41,684 nt of DNA, taken from contig NZ_KB907732.1 in NCBI RefSeq assembly GCF_000382165.1, positions 1 through 41,684 on the forward strand, given 5' to 3'. Positions 32,513-41,463 of the stretch are shown in pieces. Positions within the stretch are counted from its first letter, which is position 1, and each line of letters opens with the position of its first letter. Made by a program: the position numbers and the translations under genes. Below the pieces are notes generated by a model, which saw only the letters and a program-made list of their open reading frames with translations, had not been told where the DNA came from and ran no database searches. This DNA is from Arsukibacterium perlucidum DSM 18276. Lineage in GTDB: Bacteria; Pseudomonadota; Gammaproteobacteria; Enterobacterales; Alteromonadaceae.

Positions 32513-33095
32513 TTTTGATTTTGCTGCATTGGCGAAAAGCTGGCAGCAACAACCTGTGGTTGAAGACACGCCGCCCAGTGCGGCCGATTTAGCCCAGGCC
32601 AGCCAGCGCCAGCGCGAGCAAAAGCTGCTGATGTATGCCGAGTGGCTCGGTGCGCTGGTAATGGTCGCAGCGGCCTGTTGGTTGGTATTAACTATGCCAG
32701 ATGCTCTGGGTTATTTGGCGGCTGCATTTTTGGGGCTGGGAGCTGTGAGCACCGTGTATATCAGCTGGCAGGTGCACCGGCCAATCTTGGCGTATGATAA
32801 CTGGAGTAGCAGCGGCCTGCTGCAATTTCGCCGTCGGGCCTGTCAGCTAAGCTTGCGCTACTATCGCTATACCCAGCTTAGTTGCGTTGCTCTGCTGCTG
32901 TTTACTGTCGCGCTTTGGCTATTACGCTGGTGGCAACCGGCTACAGCATCAGGCAGCCTGTTAATGTTTTACAGCCTGATCGTCTCGCCTCTGTGCTTAT
33001 TTGCCATGTACCGACTGCAGCAAAAAGTGCGACAAAAAACCGCTGAGCTTGTGCAGCTGACAAGGCTGACAGAGGATTTTCAACAAAGCGAATAA
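32502..33095 (+). CDS. Putative anti-sigma factor, membrane protein
   Basis: The 197-residue protein has a cytoplasmic N-terminal segment (FDFAALAKSWQQQPVVEDTP), a linker rich in Gln/Arg, and four hydrophobic helices in two pairs (about 47-60 and 67-88; 123-145 and 150-170). It ends in a charged coiled tail. Overlap with the sigma gene by 11 bp and this topology are what one expects of a membrane anti-sigma factor. It lacks a recognisable zinc-binding anti-sigma motif (no H-x-x-x-C-x-x-C), so the call rests on context. Confidence 0.7.
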   Translation: MADNFDFAALAKSWQQQPVVEDTPPSAADLAQASQRQREQKLLMYAEWLGALVMVAAACWLVLTMPDALGYLAAAFLGLGAVSTVYISWQVHRPILAYDNWSSSGLLQFRRRACQLSLRYYRYTQLSCVALLLFTVALWLLRWWQPATASGSLLMFYSLIVSPLCLFAMYRLQQKVRQKTAELVQLTRLTEDFQQSE

Positions 33096-33168
33096 TGATA
33101 GTGCCGCGAAGCCGCGTGGCACTATCAACTTAATCAACCACAGCACCTGTGTCGGTTGTGGTTGATTA
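33096..33168. terminator. Two perfect hairpins between convergent genes
   Basis: TGATAGTGCC (33096-33105) pairs with GGCACTATCA (33118-33127), and TAATCAACCACA (33131-33142) pairs with TGTGGTTGATTA (33157-33168). Stems are 10 and 12 bp without mismatch. No T tract follows either, so they may block convergent transcription or stabilise 3' ends rather than act as standard terminators. Confidence 0.6.
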
Positions 33169-33170
33169 GG

Positions 33171-33959
33171 TTAAAAACGCCAGCTTACCCCCAGATCCCA
33201 GGCATACTCCGAGTCTGATACATCTTCAAGCCCTATTCCGGCTTTTAATTGCAATTGTGGTGTAACAAACCAGCTACTGCGAACGCCGACACGATCGACA
33301 CTGACTAAATAGTCTTCCGGCGTTTTTTCGTTAATAAAAACGCCAACAGATAGCGCTGAATTAAAATAATAGTCTAATGCCAGAGCCAGGCTATCATTAC
33401 GAAGCCCTTTGTTATTGAAATAGCTTGCGCTAAAGTTTAAAAAACTCCCTGAGTCAAACGCCCAGATTTTTTCTGAACTGACACCAAAATGCTGATAGCT
33501 GCCACGGCTTTCTACGTCTTCATGTTGCAAATGCAGTTTTACCAGCCAACCAGGCTGAATATAATAACCGGCAATGAAACTGGTTTTATGACTTGAGGAT
33601 TTATTTAACCGTAAGTGTTCCAGTGACAAATGCCAATCATGTTCGGTTGACTGATAGATGCCGCCAATATTCCAAGCGTTTAGGGATTGTGGCTCATACC
33701 AAAAGGTTTGGTCTAAATCTGAACTCAAATAATTAATTGCCACTGAACTGCGCCGCCCAAATTGCTCCAAGGCAGCATAAGGCAGGTTTTGCTCAGTGCT
33801 ATTTTCGCTTAGATAATAACGGTAACCCAAATTGTTACTGCTAAAACCATAATATTCATAGTTGTTATTAAAATGGCTAAAGGTGAGCTCTGAAGAAAAT
33901 GGTTCTGCTGCAACGGCATTTACACAGACGAAAAGCGCAAAGGGTAAAACTAACTTCAT
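33171..33959 (-). CDS. Putative outer-membrane porin, paralogue of 15544-16332
   Basis: The 262-residue precursor has a signal peptide (1-18: MKLVLPFALFVCVNAVAA), strand-rich sequence with many aromatic residues, and the terminal LGVSWRF, an outer-membrane assembly signal. Stretches such as SLALALDYYFNSALSVGVFIN and FLNFSASYFNNKGL parallel the first porin (YYFSKMTSVGVSYNKQ). An AAGGA site lies upstream of the ATG. The substrate is unknown. The upstream gap 33960-34121 holds AT-rich sequence and a weak inverted repeat (ATTCATCA/TGATGAAT), no gene. Confidence 0.75.
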   Translation of the reverse strand: MKLVLPFALFVCVNAVAAEPFSSELTFSHFNNNYEYYGFSSNNLGYRYYLSENSTEQNLPYAALEQFGRRSSVAINYLSSDLDQTFWYEPQSLNAWNIGGIYQSTEHDWHLSLEHLRLNKSSSHKTSFIAGYYIQPGWLVKLHLQHEDVESRGSYQHFGVSSEKIWAFDSGSFLNFSASYFNNKGLRNDSLALALDYYFNSALSVGVFINEKTPEDYLVSVDRVGVRSSWFVTPQLQLKAGIGLEDVSDSEYAWDLGVSWRF

Positions 33960-34121
33960 TTAAAATCCTTATTAAACAATACAGTAAAAAAATTCATCAT
34001 CTCAAGAGTTTGATGCAACAGCAGAAAGTGATGAATGTTGTAACCCAGGCTTTAGTCACAAAACGGCTGTGCCATAGGCTGGCATATTTGACTGCAATGT
34101 GTGGTAAGGTTCAATTAAAAT

Positions 34122-34307
34122 TTACAAAATTAACATGCCAAGGCCTAAACTAAGCAAAAACACCGTTAGCACCAGAAAAATAATCGACCGGATGCCGGTT
34201 AAACGGCTAATACTGAGTGCCATGGTAAGCAAAATAAACAACGACACATCATTGATGACGATGACTGATATCAATGCAACGAGTTGCAGCTCGCTCCCCG
34301 CCAGCAA
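34122..34307 (-). CDS. Possible small two-helix membrane protein (61 aa)
   Basis: The frame starts at TTG 34307 with AAGG about 4 nt upstream. It encodes two hydrophobic helices (LVALISVIVINDVSLFILLTMAL and IFLVLTVFLLSLGLGMLIL) separated by SISRLTGIRS. The composition is that of a membrane protein rather than a chance frame, and the region is otherwise empty. No family is recognised. The nonstandard start and short ribosome spacing make it tentative. Confidence 0.4.
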   Translation of the reverse strand: MLAGSELQLVALISVIVINDVSLFILLTMALSISRLTGIRSIIFLVLTVFLLSLGLGMLIL

Positions 34308-34355
34308 ACCACCTTATAAATTCACTTCGGTCGTACCTTACAACCGGTGCTGCAG

Positions 34356-35165
34356 TTAATCAGCAGCCAGTAAAGTGGGCCTTTGTAGCTGATCCAACAG
34401 CACAATATGGCTGGCGATAACGGGTAACTGTTGCCAGCTGGCTAGTGTTAAGCGCTGAAACGGTAGCATAAATCGCGCTAGCTCTGTTTCAGTCATGCCG
34501 CGACCGCGTTGTTGCCACAGTTGTTGTTCTTGTTTGGCACGCCAGAGACAAACGCAGTCCCAGTCAGGTGCTTTAAGCCAGATTAGCGGTTTCATTAAGC
34601 GCCATAAGTCAGCATAAGCCCCTGCCAGCTGAGTGTTAACATACTGCCGCCAGTAACCCTCGCTATCTTGTGAAGCCTCCAGCTGATTTATCGCTTGCGT
34701 CAGTTCAGCCGTGGACTGCGGCAGAACCCCCAGACACCAGCCTTCAACAATTAATATATCCAGCTGTTGTGCCGGCAAGGGTGCAGCCGGTTCATCCAGG
34801 GCTTTATCGAAACGAGGCAGGGCAACTGCCTCGCCTGCCAGCACCGCGTGAGCATCACTAACAGCCTGCTGAATATTATGGGTGCCGGGCACACCACGCT
34901 GAGCCAGTAACGGATGAACCGTGTGCGCCAGTTGCTGGCGATGGGTTTTACTTAAATAATAGTCGTCCAGCGATACTGTTGCTGCTGTCATACCCTGCGA
35001 GCTGAGTAACTTTACCAGGGCGCTGGCTAAGGTACTTTTGCCAGTGCCCTGAGCGCCACTAATACCCACAACCGCAAGCCGCCCATTTATCAGGTCGGAT
35101 TGCAGTTTATTGGCTAATCGGGCTAAGGTAGCCTGATACTGGCTGCCGCCAATAAAGTCAGCCAT
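34356..35165 (-). CDS. P-loop kinase, D-glycerate 3-kinase (GLYK)-like
   Basis: It is predicted to phosphorylate glycerate or a related small molecule. The 269-residue protein has Walker A GISGAQGTGKST (about 34-45), followed by VSLDDYYLSKTHRQQLA, DILIVEGWCLGVLP (Walker B region) and a C-terminal RGRGMTETELARFMLPFQRLT. This pattern is shared with plant D-glycerate 3-kinase and the yeast Tda10/bacterial YggC group. Substrate specificity is not proven. It is divergent from atoE, with its start 37 bp from the atoE start. Confidence 0.85.
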   Translation of the reverse strand: MADFIGGSQYQATLARLANKLQSDLINGRLAVVGISGAQGTGKSTLASALVKLLSSQGMTAATVSLDDYYLSKTHRQQLAHTVHPLLAQRGVPGTHNIQQAVSDAHAVLAGEAVALPRFDKALDEPAAPLPAQQLDILIVEGWCLGVLPQSTAELTQAINQLEASQDSEGYWRQYVNTQLAGAYADLWRLMKPLIWLKAPDWDCVCLWRAKQEQQLWQQRGRGMTETELARFMLPFQRLTLASWQQLPVIASHIVLLDQLQRPTLLAAD

Positions 35166-35202
35166 GCTGAATGTCCAAACACATAATAATAACGAGCCTC
35201 CT

Positions 35203-36510
35203 ATGCTAAATGCCGCCGCTAAACCCCTGGTAAAACTGGTTGACCGTTACCTGCCGGATCCTTTTATCTTTGTGTTATTGCTAAGCATAGTGGTTTTTGC
35301 AGCCGCTGTAATATTTGAGCAGCAGTCACCGTTGCAGGTTTTACAAATTTGGGGCGATGGTTTCTGGGGGCTGCTGAGCTTTTCTATGCAGATGCTGCTG
35401 GTACTGGTTACCGGCTTTATGCTGGCCAGTACGCCACTGGTTAATGCCATACTGAACCGGTTGGCCGGACGGGCTAAATCGGCCGGGCAGGCTATTGTGC
35501 TGGTGACGGTGGTATCGTTAGCTGCCAGCTGGCTGAACTGGGGTTTTGGTTTAGTGGTAGGGGCGCTATTTGCCAAAGCACTGGCGCGCAAAGTTAAAGT
35601 TGATTATCGCTTACTGGTGGCGAGTGCTTACTCTGGTTTTATTGTCTGGCATGGTGGCCTGGCGGGTTCAATACCGCTTATTATCGCCACCCCTGGTCAT
35701 TTTACTGAGTCAATTATCGGGGTTATCAGCACCAGCAGCACCATTTTTTCCGGTTTTAACCTGTTGTTGCTGGCAATACTGTTTGTCGCCATCCCACTGG
35801 TCAATTATCTGATGCTACCCAAGGCAGCCGACAGCATGTATGTCGACCCGGCCAAACTGCAACAGCACCCCTTGCCCGCTAGCGACACCGACAGGCCTGC
35901 AGATAAACTGGAAAATAGCCTGTTACTGGCGTTGCTGGTAGGTTTTGCCGGCCTTGGCTATTTAATTCAGTATTTTGTCAAAGGCGGCGGCCTGAACCTG
36001 AATATTGTCAATTTCCTGTTTTTATTTTTGGCCATTGTGCTGCATGGCACACCACGGCGCTTGCTGCACAGCCTGCAGCAGGCTATGCAGGGCGGCGCCG
36101 GCATTGTGATTCAGTTTCCGTTTTATGCCGGCATTATGGCCATGATGGTGCAGTCCGGGCTGGCACAAAGTCTGTCGCAGTGGTTTGTCAGCTTTGCTAC
36201 TGCTGAAACCCTGGCGTTCTGGAGCTTTATCAGTGCCGGTATCGTCAATATTTTTGTGCCCTCGGGGGGCGGCCAGTGGGCAGTGCAGGCGCCGATTATG
36301 TTACCGGCCGCGCTGGAGTTAGGTGCCGATGTTAGCCGGGTTGCGATGGCAGTCGCGTGGGGCGATGCCTGGACTAACCTTATTCAGCCATTCTGGGCCT
36401 TGCCGGTACTGGCCATTGCCGGTTTAAAAGCCAAAGATATTATGGGGTTTTGTCTGCTGCAGCTGGTCGTTACCGGGGTAATCATCAGCCTGGTGCTGAG
36501 TTTTGCCTGA
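35203..36510 (+). CDS. atoE: Short-chain fatty acid transporter AtoE
   Basis: This is an inner-membrane carrier for short-chain fatty acids such as butyrate. The 435-residue protein has about eleven hydrophobic segments and family landmarks: RYLPDPFIFVLLLS, WGDGFWGLLSFSMQM, WLNWGFGLVVGALFA, GIVIQFPFYAGIM, VPSGGGQWAVQAPI and QPFWALPVLAIAGL. The ATG at 35203 is chosen because the number of residues before LPDP equals that in E. coli AtoE. An ATG at 35164 would add 13 residues and overlap the divergent kinase start. No atoDAB genes follow, so it is a solitary transporter. Confidence 0.95.
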   Translation: MLNAAAKPLVKLVDRYLPDPFIFVLLLSIVVFAAAVIFEQQSPLQVLQIWGDGFWGLLSFSMQMLLVLVTGFMLASTPLVNAILNRLAGRAKSAGQAIVLVTVVSLAASWLNWGFGLVVGALFAKALARKVKVDYRLLVASAYSGFIVWHGGLAGSIPLIIATPGHFTESIIGVISTSSTIFSGFNLLLLAILFVAIPLVNYLMLPKAADSMYVDPAKLQQHPLPASDTDRPADKLENSLLLALLVGFAGLGYLIQYFVKGGGLNLNIVNFLFLFLAIVLHGTPRRLLHSLQQAMQGGAGIVIQFPFYAGIMAMMVQSGLAQSLSQWFVSFATAETLAFWSFISAGIVNIFVPSGGGQWAVQAPIMLPAALELGADVSRVAMAVAWGDAWTNLIQPFWALPVLAIAGLKAKDIMGFCLLQLVVTGVIISLVLSFA

Positions 36511-36531
36511 CTATCAGCCTTAGTTACAGGC

Positions 36532-37152
36532 TCAGCTGACACCTGCCCCTAATTGTAACTGCTGCATCAATGCCGCCAGTGCCTGGGCGGCAGGCTGGGG
36601 GCTATTGCTAAGTGCGGCAAACACGCCCTGCTGATCGGCAACACTTCTGTGCTGGCCCAGCTTAAGCTTGCCGCTAAGCTCGGTAATAGTCACTTTTACC
36701 CCGACAATCCCAGCTGCCAGTTTTTGCTGATATGGATGCGGCATTTTCACCATCGCTGCGGCTACATCAGGCTCATACTTAGCCACCTGCTGTGCTAAAT
36801 GCGCCATGGTTGTCGCATCATCCAGCAATTCTGCCTGGCCCAACACCTGCGCTACCGCGTAGTTCCAGGTGGGTACCGCTTGGTCGCTTTGGTACCAGCA
36901 TGGCGAAATATAGGCGTGCGGGCCGCTAAACGTAATAAGCACCGGCTGCTGATTAAGTTGGCGCCAATGTGGGTTTTGCCTGGCAATATGGCCATAGAGC
37001 ACGCCATGCTCCGCTGCATCGCGCTGTAATAACCACGGCAAATGGCTACAAAAGAACGGCGTACTGATCAGGCAGCCAAAACTATGCTGCGCAATAAAAT
37101 CGTGCAGGCTGGCTTTATCCGGGAAGGCCATGTTGGGCGGACAATACAGCAT
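36532..37152 (-). CDS. PaiB-type FMN-binding protein
   Basis: The 206-residue protein belongs to the FMN-binding split-barrel PaiB family (YCPPNMAFPDKASLHDFI, GHIARQNPHWRQL, PVLITFSGPHAYISPCWY, VPTWNYAVAQVLG). In Bacillus, paiA (a GNAT polyamine acetyltransferase) and paiB are neighbours and influence sporulation and protease genes. Here a GNAT gene lies 15 bp upstream in the same operon, a comparable pairing. The regulatory role of PaiB proteins is unproven in this organism. Confidence 0.92.
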   Translation of the reverse strand: MLYCPPNMAFPDKASLHDFIAQHSFGCLISTPFFCSHLPWLLQRDAAEHGVLYGHIARQNPHWRQLNQQPVLITFSGPHAYISPCWYQSDQAVPTWNYAVAQVLGQAELLDDATTMAHLAQQVAKYEPDVAAAMVKMPHPYQQKLAAGIVGVKVTITELSGKLKLGQHRSVADQQGVFAALSNSPQPAAQALAALMQQLQLGAGVS

Positions 37153-37167
37153 AGGTTACTCCTTACG

Positions 37168-37566
37168 CTATTCTTTACGGCCAATAGCAAAGGCATTGGT
37201 CAGCGGGCTAAAACCCTGTTGCGGGTAATAAGCCATCGCCGTGGGCACACTTAGCAGCAGCTGTTGCACCTGTGGCCCAGTAACCCGCTGCACTTCTGCC
37301 AGCAGCCTGGCACCTATGCCCTGTTGCTGCCAGGCTTTATCCACCAGTAAATCAGCGATATACACCACGAAGCTATAATCGGTAAGGCAGCGGGCCAGCC
37401 CGACCAGTTTGCCCTGGTGGCGCGCCGTTATAATTAAGTTAGCGTGCTGCAACATGCGCTGCATCCGCTCTGGCTGATCGGTCGGCCGCTTTATGCCCGA
37501 CGCGATATATAAAGTGATGGCTTCATCAGTTTTAAGATCTGTTTCAGTGGCAAACTGTAATGGCAT
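37168..37566 (-). CDS. GNAT-family N-acetyltransferase
   Basis: It transfers acetyl from acetyl-CoA to an amine substrate. The 132-residue protein has the GNAT motif A region LLVDKAWQQQGIGARLLAEV (about 72-91) with the acetyl-CoA-binding Q-x-x-G-I-G, preceded by LVGLARCLTDYSFVVYIADL. It is the first gene of the PaiB operon and divergent from a MocR regulator. A polyamine or amine substrate is plausible by analogy with PaiA only. Confidence 0.88.
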   Translation of the reverse strand: MPLQFATETDLKTDEAITLYIASGIKRPTDQPERMQRMLQHANLIITARHQGKLVGLARCLTDYSFVVYIADLLVDKAWQQQGIGARLLAEVQRVTGPQVQQLLLSVPTAMAYYPQQGFSPLTNAFAIGRKE

Positions 37567-37610
37567 AGCGCTATCTCCTGTACGGATTTGTTCTATTGTG
37601 TTTAGCGCTA

Positions 37611-37670
37611 TTGCACCGTTAAACTGGCTTGATATAAATAACCAGTTTTTGTAAATGGAGCATACCAGTT
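37611..37670 (+). promoter_or_regulatory. MocR-gene promoter with repeated operator half-sites
   Basis: TTGCAC (37611-37616) and TATAAA (37633-37638) are 16 bp apart. They are overlaid by AAACTGG (37621-37627) inverted to CCAGTTT (37642-37648), and a third CCAGTT at 37665-37670 is a direct repeat 23 bp further on. MocR proteins often bind such direct repeats. The layout suggests autoregulation and control of the divergent GNAT/PaiB operon. Confidence 0.7.
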
Positions 37671-37688
37671 GAGCAGAGAGGCTAGCCT

Positions 37689-39149
37689 TTGCCGCGCCTG
37701 AATACCGATGCGCTGCTGTTAAGCGGCAGCGGCGGGCTGTATCAGCAGCTGTACCTGAGCGTGCGCCAATTATTGCTCAGTGGCCGCTGGCCCGCTGGCG
37801 CCTTGCTGCCATCAGAGCGGCAACTGGCCGCCGATCTGGCCCTTAGCCGCAGCACGGTGCAACAGGCATTGCAGCAACTGGTTGCAGAAGGATATCTTGA
37901 GGCGCAGCAGGGGCGGGGCTATCAGATTGTTCAGGCCTTGCCAGACGGCTTTTTTGCCGCCAGCGATACCTCAGTGGCAGCAAGCACCAACTTACCGACG
38001 CAGGATTATGGTTTAACGGCCAAAGCAACGGGCTATAGCGGCCGCTTGCAGCCGGGTGTAGCCAATGTACAGCACTTTCCATTCCGAATATGGCAACAAC
38101 TGCTGCAACGCCACGCTAACCGCACGGTGTTATGCGGTATGGCCGATCCGCTGGGCTATCTGCCACTTCGCCAGGCGCTGGTGCAGTATCTGCGCCAGTC
38201 ACGACAACTGGTCTGTGATGAAAACACCGTATTGATCACGGCTGGTGCACAGCAGGCGCTATTTATCGCCGCCAAACTTGTTGGCCGTAGCGGCCAGCAA
38301 GTATTGATGGAATCACCAGGCTACCCCAGATTAAAACAGGCGCTGCAACTGGCAGAGCTGGATATTGCTTATCTGCCGGCAGCCGGTACCGCCGGAATAG
38401 ATCCAACAGCACTGCCGTTACAGAGCAATGCCAAAGCGCTGTTTTTAACGCCATCACATCAATATCCTTGTGGTGGCATTTTGCCGCTCAGTCAGCGCAT
38501 GGCTTTATTACAATGGGCCCGCACCGAGCAATGCTGGCTGGTTGAGGATGACTACGACAGCGAGTTTCAGTACCGGCACCGGCCGGTTGCCAGCTTACAG
38601 GGATTAGCTGACGGTAAAGGCGTACTGTTTGCCGGCTCATTCAGTAAAACCCTGTTTCCGGCGCTGCGCCTGGGCTACCTGGTGCTGCCGGCAGAACTGG
38701 TTGGCACAGCCAGCGCCATTTTGCAGGCACTGCACGGCGATGTTCCGTTGCTGCCGCAAGCGGTATTGGCCGACTTTATCAGCGAAGGCCACTTTAACCG
38801 CCACCTGCGTAAAATGCGCCGCTGTTATCAGCAGCAAAAACTGCTGGCTGTGCAATTGCTGCAACAGCATTTTCCAACCGGCAGCATACTGGCCCAGGAC
38901 GCCGGCCTGCACTTAACCCTGCTACTGCCGGGGCTCACCGACGATGTGGCACTGTGCCAGCACCTGAACCAGCACGGCTTTAAACTGCAGCCATTCAGCC
39001 GCTACTGCTTTTTAAATGAGCCAGAACGCGGTTTAGTGATTGGTATTGCCGATGCTGATGAAGCCTTTTTGTTAAAGCTGATCAGTTTGCTAAAAGCTGC
39101 CCTGAACGGCGCAGATCCGGAGACTACACAAGCGCAGACTTGTTCCTGA
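37689..39149 (+). CDS. MocR-type GntR/aminotransferase transcriptional regulator
   Basis: The 486-residue protein has an N-terminal winged helix (about 15-80: YQQLYLSVRQLLLSGRWPAG, LPSERQLAADLALSRSTVQQ) and a fold type I aminotransferase domain with PLP Lys320 in AGSFSKTLFPALRLGYL and the VEDDYDSEF motif. MocR proteins sense PLP and amine effectors. The start is TTG at 37689, with GAGAGG upstream; there is no in-frame ATG nearby. It is divergent from the GNAT/PaiB operon, which it probably controls. Confidence 0.93.
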   Translation: MPRLNTDALLLSGSGGLYQQLYLSVRQLLLSGRWPAGALLPSERQLAADLALSRSTVQQALQQLVAEGYLEAQQGRGYQIVQALPDGFFAASDTSVAASTNLPTQDYGLTAKATGYSGRLQPGVANVQHFPFRIWQQLLQRHANRTVLCGMADPLGYLPLRQALVQYLRQSRQLVCDENTVLITAGAQQALFIAAKLVGRSGQQVLMESPGYPRLKQALQLAELDIAYLPAAGTAGIDPTALPLQSNAKALFLTPSHQYPCGGILPLSQRMALLQWARTEQCWLVEDDYDSEFQYRHRPVASLQGLADGKGVLFAGSFSKTLFPALRLGYLVLPAELVGTASAILQALHGDVPLLPQAVLADFISEGHFNRHLRKMRRCYQQQKLLAVQLLQQHFPTGSILAQDAGLHLTLLLPGLTDDVALCQHLNQHGFKLQPFSRYCFLNEPERGLVIGIADADEAFLLKLISLLKAALNGADPETTQAQTCS

Positions 39150-39182
39150 AATAATATTTAACATCACAGATGATAACGGTAT

Positions 39183-39197
39183 TGATAATCGTTATCA
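39183..39197 (+). promoter_or_regulatory. Fur box of the siderophore receptor gene
   Basis: TGATAA-TCG-TTATCA is a perfect 6-3-6 inverted repeat inside TTGATAATCGTTATCATTA, close to the Fur consensus GATAATGATAATCATTATC. It sits about 36 bp upstream of the receptor start. Confidence 0.88.
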
Positions 39198-39232
39198 TTA
39201 CTGTATGATCATCGCCAATTTCGGAGGTGAGT

Positions 39233-41368
39233 ATGCAGTTAACCATGAATAAATTAAAACTGGCCATCGCGGTCCAGCTGGCTTGTCTGCCAACAGCGAC
39301 TTTTGCTGCAGTAGCAGAAAATGACAATGAGAAAACCATTGAAACCATTACCGTGCGTGGTCAGTACACGGTAAACGAAACCATTGATACTGCCACTGGC
39401 CTTGGCCTGACGTTACTGGAAACCCCGCAGTCAGTCAGTGTGATGACAGCGCAGCGGATTAAAGATTTAGATATCAGTTCAATTGCGGATGCGGTAACGC
39501 AAACGCCGGGGTTGACATCTAAATCCTTTGACAGCACCCGCAATACCTTCAGTGCCCGCGGTTTTGATATCGATAAATTTCAGCTGGACGGTGTGCCGCT
39601 GGCCTGGAGTTTAGCTGGCGATTCCGGTGAAACCATTACCGATGTTGTCATTTATGAGCGGATAGAAGTAGTACGCGGTGCCACCGGCCTGCTGACCGGC
39701 GTGGGCGAGCCGTCAGCTTCAATTAATCTGGTACGCAAGCATGCCAATGCCCGCGAATTAAGTGGCAGCGTCGAAGGCGGTATTGGCAGTTGGAATCAGC
39801 GTCATATCACTGCTGATATCAGCACACCACTCACTAGCGACGGCAATATCCGGGCCCGGCTGGTAGCGAAGAAAGAGCACAGCGACAGCTTCCGCGATTT
39901 AGCAAAAGAAGATAAAACCGTCTTGTACGGGGTAGTGGATGCCGATTTTGAGCATGGCATCTCGCTTAGCCTTGGCAGCAGCTATCAGGATAACAACCCG
40001 ACGGCCTCTACCTGGGGTGCCTTGCCGCCGTTATTCAGTGACGACACGCCAACTAACTGGGACCGTGCAACTACCACCGCTGCCAACTGGACCCGCTGGG
40101 ATTCGACCAGCAAAAACCACTTTGTCAGCCTGTTAAAGCAGTTCAATAACGGCTGGCAGCTAAAAGCCAACTACAACCATAACAAGAATACCGCTGACAC
40201 CCGCCTGCTGTACATTTATGGTGCCGCTGATATCGATACTGGTGAAGGCCTGATTGCCTGGCCATACAACAGTGAAGGCTTCAGCAAGCAGGATAGCCTG
40301 GATATCCAACTACAGGGCAGTTACAGCTTGCTGGGTCGTGAACACGAACTGGTACTGGGCGCCTTGCACAGTAAACAGCAGTCAGAAGTACTGGTGTATG
40401 CTGCATTAGAATGGCCTGGCACCGGTAATTTCTATAACTGGGACGGCAGTGTCGCCGAACCCGGCTGGGCAGCCACCCCGACTAAAGATGTCGATTTAGA
40501 TACTGAGCAGCACGGCTTATATGCCGCAACCCGCGTTGCCATAACTGAACAGCTGAAACTGATTGCCGGTGGCCGTTACACTGACTGGCAACGTTCCGGC
40601 ACCAACTATGGCGCAGTACAGGATTTTGGCGACGACCAGTTTGTCCCTTATGTTGGCCTGACGTATCAGTTAACCGATAACCATATGTTATACGCCAGCC
40701 ACACCGAAATTTTCAGCCCGCAAAATGCTTATGATCGCAACGGCGATTTTCTGGATGCGGTGATTGGCAGTAATCAGGAACTTGGCCTGAAAAGCAGTTA
40801 TCTGGACGGTGCAGTGCAAACGGCGCTGGCGCTATTCCGGATTGAGCAGGATAATTTAGCTCAGGCCGATGCCGCGTATAATGACCCGGAGAATAATTTT
40901 TTCCCGTCGTTTGCCGCCAAAGGCGCCACCAGTGAAGGCTTTGAACTGGAAGTTATAGGCCGGGTTAATGACAGCTGGAATATCAGTGCCGGCTATTCGC
41001 AGTTTACAGCTGAAGCCAGTAACGGTGCAGATATCAATGTTAACCATCCCCGTAAAAAACTTAACCTGTTCACCACCTACCAGTTTTTCGATGCGCTGGC
41101 TGGCTTAACTGTGGGCGCAGGCGTCAGTTGGGAGAGTGAATCGTACAGTGATGTGCTGCCGCTGTTACTGAGCGATCAAACCTATCAGATAAAACAGGAC
41201 AGCTTTATGCTGGCCAGCCTGATGGCCCGCTACGACATTAACGCGCAATTCTCGGTACAATTGAACGTGCATAACCTGTTTGATGAAACCTATTACAACG
41301 GTTTAACCCAACAATATAACTATGGCGCACCACGTAACTTCAGCCTCGGCGTAACCTGGTCGTTTTAA
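39233..41368 (+). CDS. TonB-dependent siderophore receptor
   Basis: This outer-membrane receptor imports ferric siderophores using TonB energy. The 711-residue precursor has a signal peptide ending near TATFAA, a TonB box-like ETITVRGQY, and a plug domain with LLETPQSVSVMTAQRI, DAVTQTPGL and RGFDIDKFQLDGVP. A 22-strand barrel follows, ending in a C-terminal Phe (GAPRNFSLGVTWSF). The plug pattern is that of the FhuE/FoxA-like siderophore receptor group; the ligand is not known. The ATG at 39233 has GGAGG 5 nt upstream; a GTG two codons earlier is part of that site. A Fur box precedes it. Confidence 0.95.
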   Translation: MQLTMNKLKLAIAVQLACLPTATFAAVAENDNEKTIETITVRGQYTVNETIDTATGLGLTLLETPQSVSVMTAQRIKDLDISSIADAVTQTPGLTSKSFDSTRNTFSARGFDIDKFQLDGVPLAWSLAGDSGETITDVVIYERIEVVRGATGLLTGVGEPSASINLVRKHANARELSGSVEGGIGSWNQRHITADISTPLTSDGNIRARLVAKKEHSDSFRDLAKEDKTVLYGVVDADFEHGISLSLGSSYQDNNPTASTWGALPPLFSDDTPTNWDRATTTAANWTRWDSTSKNHFVSLLKQFNNGWQLKANYNHNKNTADTRLLYIYGAADIDTGEGLIAWPYNSEGFSKQDSLDIQLQGSYSLLGREHELVLGALHSKQQSEVLVYAALEWPGTGNFYNWDGSVAEPGWAATPTKDVDLDTEQHGLYAATRVAITEQLKLIAGGRYTDWQRSGTNYGAVQDFGDDQFVPYVGLTYQLTDNHMLYASHTEIFSPQNAYDRNGDFLDAVIGSNQELGLKSSYLDGAVQTALALFRIEQDNLAQADAAYNDPENNFFPSFAAKGATSEGFELEVIGRVNDSWNISAGYSQFTAEASNGADINVNHPRKKLNLFTTYQFFDALAGLTVGAGVSWESESYSDVLPLLLSDQTYQIKQDSFMLASLMARYDINAQFSVQLNVHNLFDETYYNGLTQQYNYGAPRNFSLGVTWSF

Positions 41369-41463
41369 ATAAAAAGCTGACAATAAAAACGGCCGCGTCT
41401 GCGTAATGCCGATCAGATAAGAGTTTTTCAGATCGGTTGACCGATCCAAGGGCTGGTATATAA

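Noticed and set aside
33899..34153. 84-codon plus-strand ORF upstream of the second porin
   Set aside because: It begins inside the porin signal peptide on the opposite strand, is basic and low in complexity, and lacks a ribosome-binding site.
35163..35166. Start codons of the kinase and atoE nested in one CATG
   Set aside because: The atoE start at 35203 agrees with the family N-terminus, so the overlap comes only from a longer open frame.
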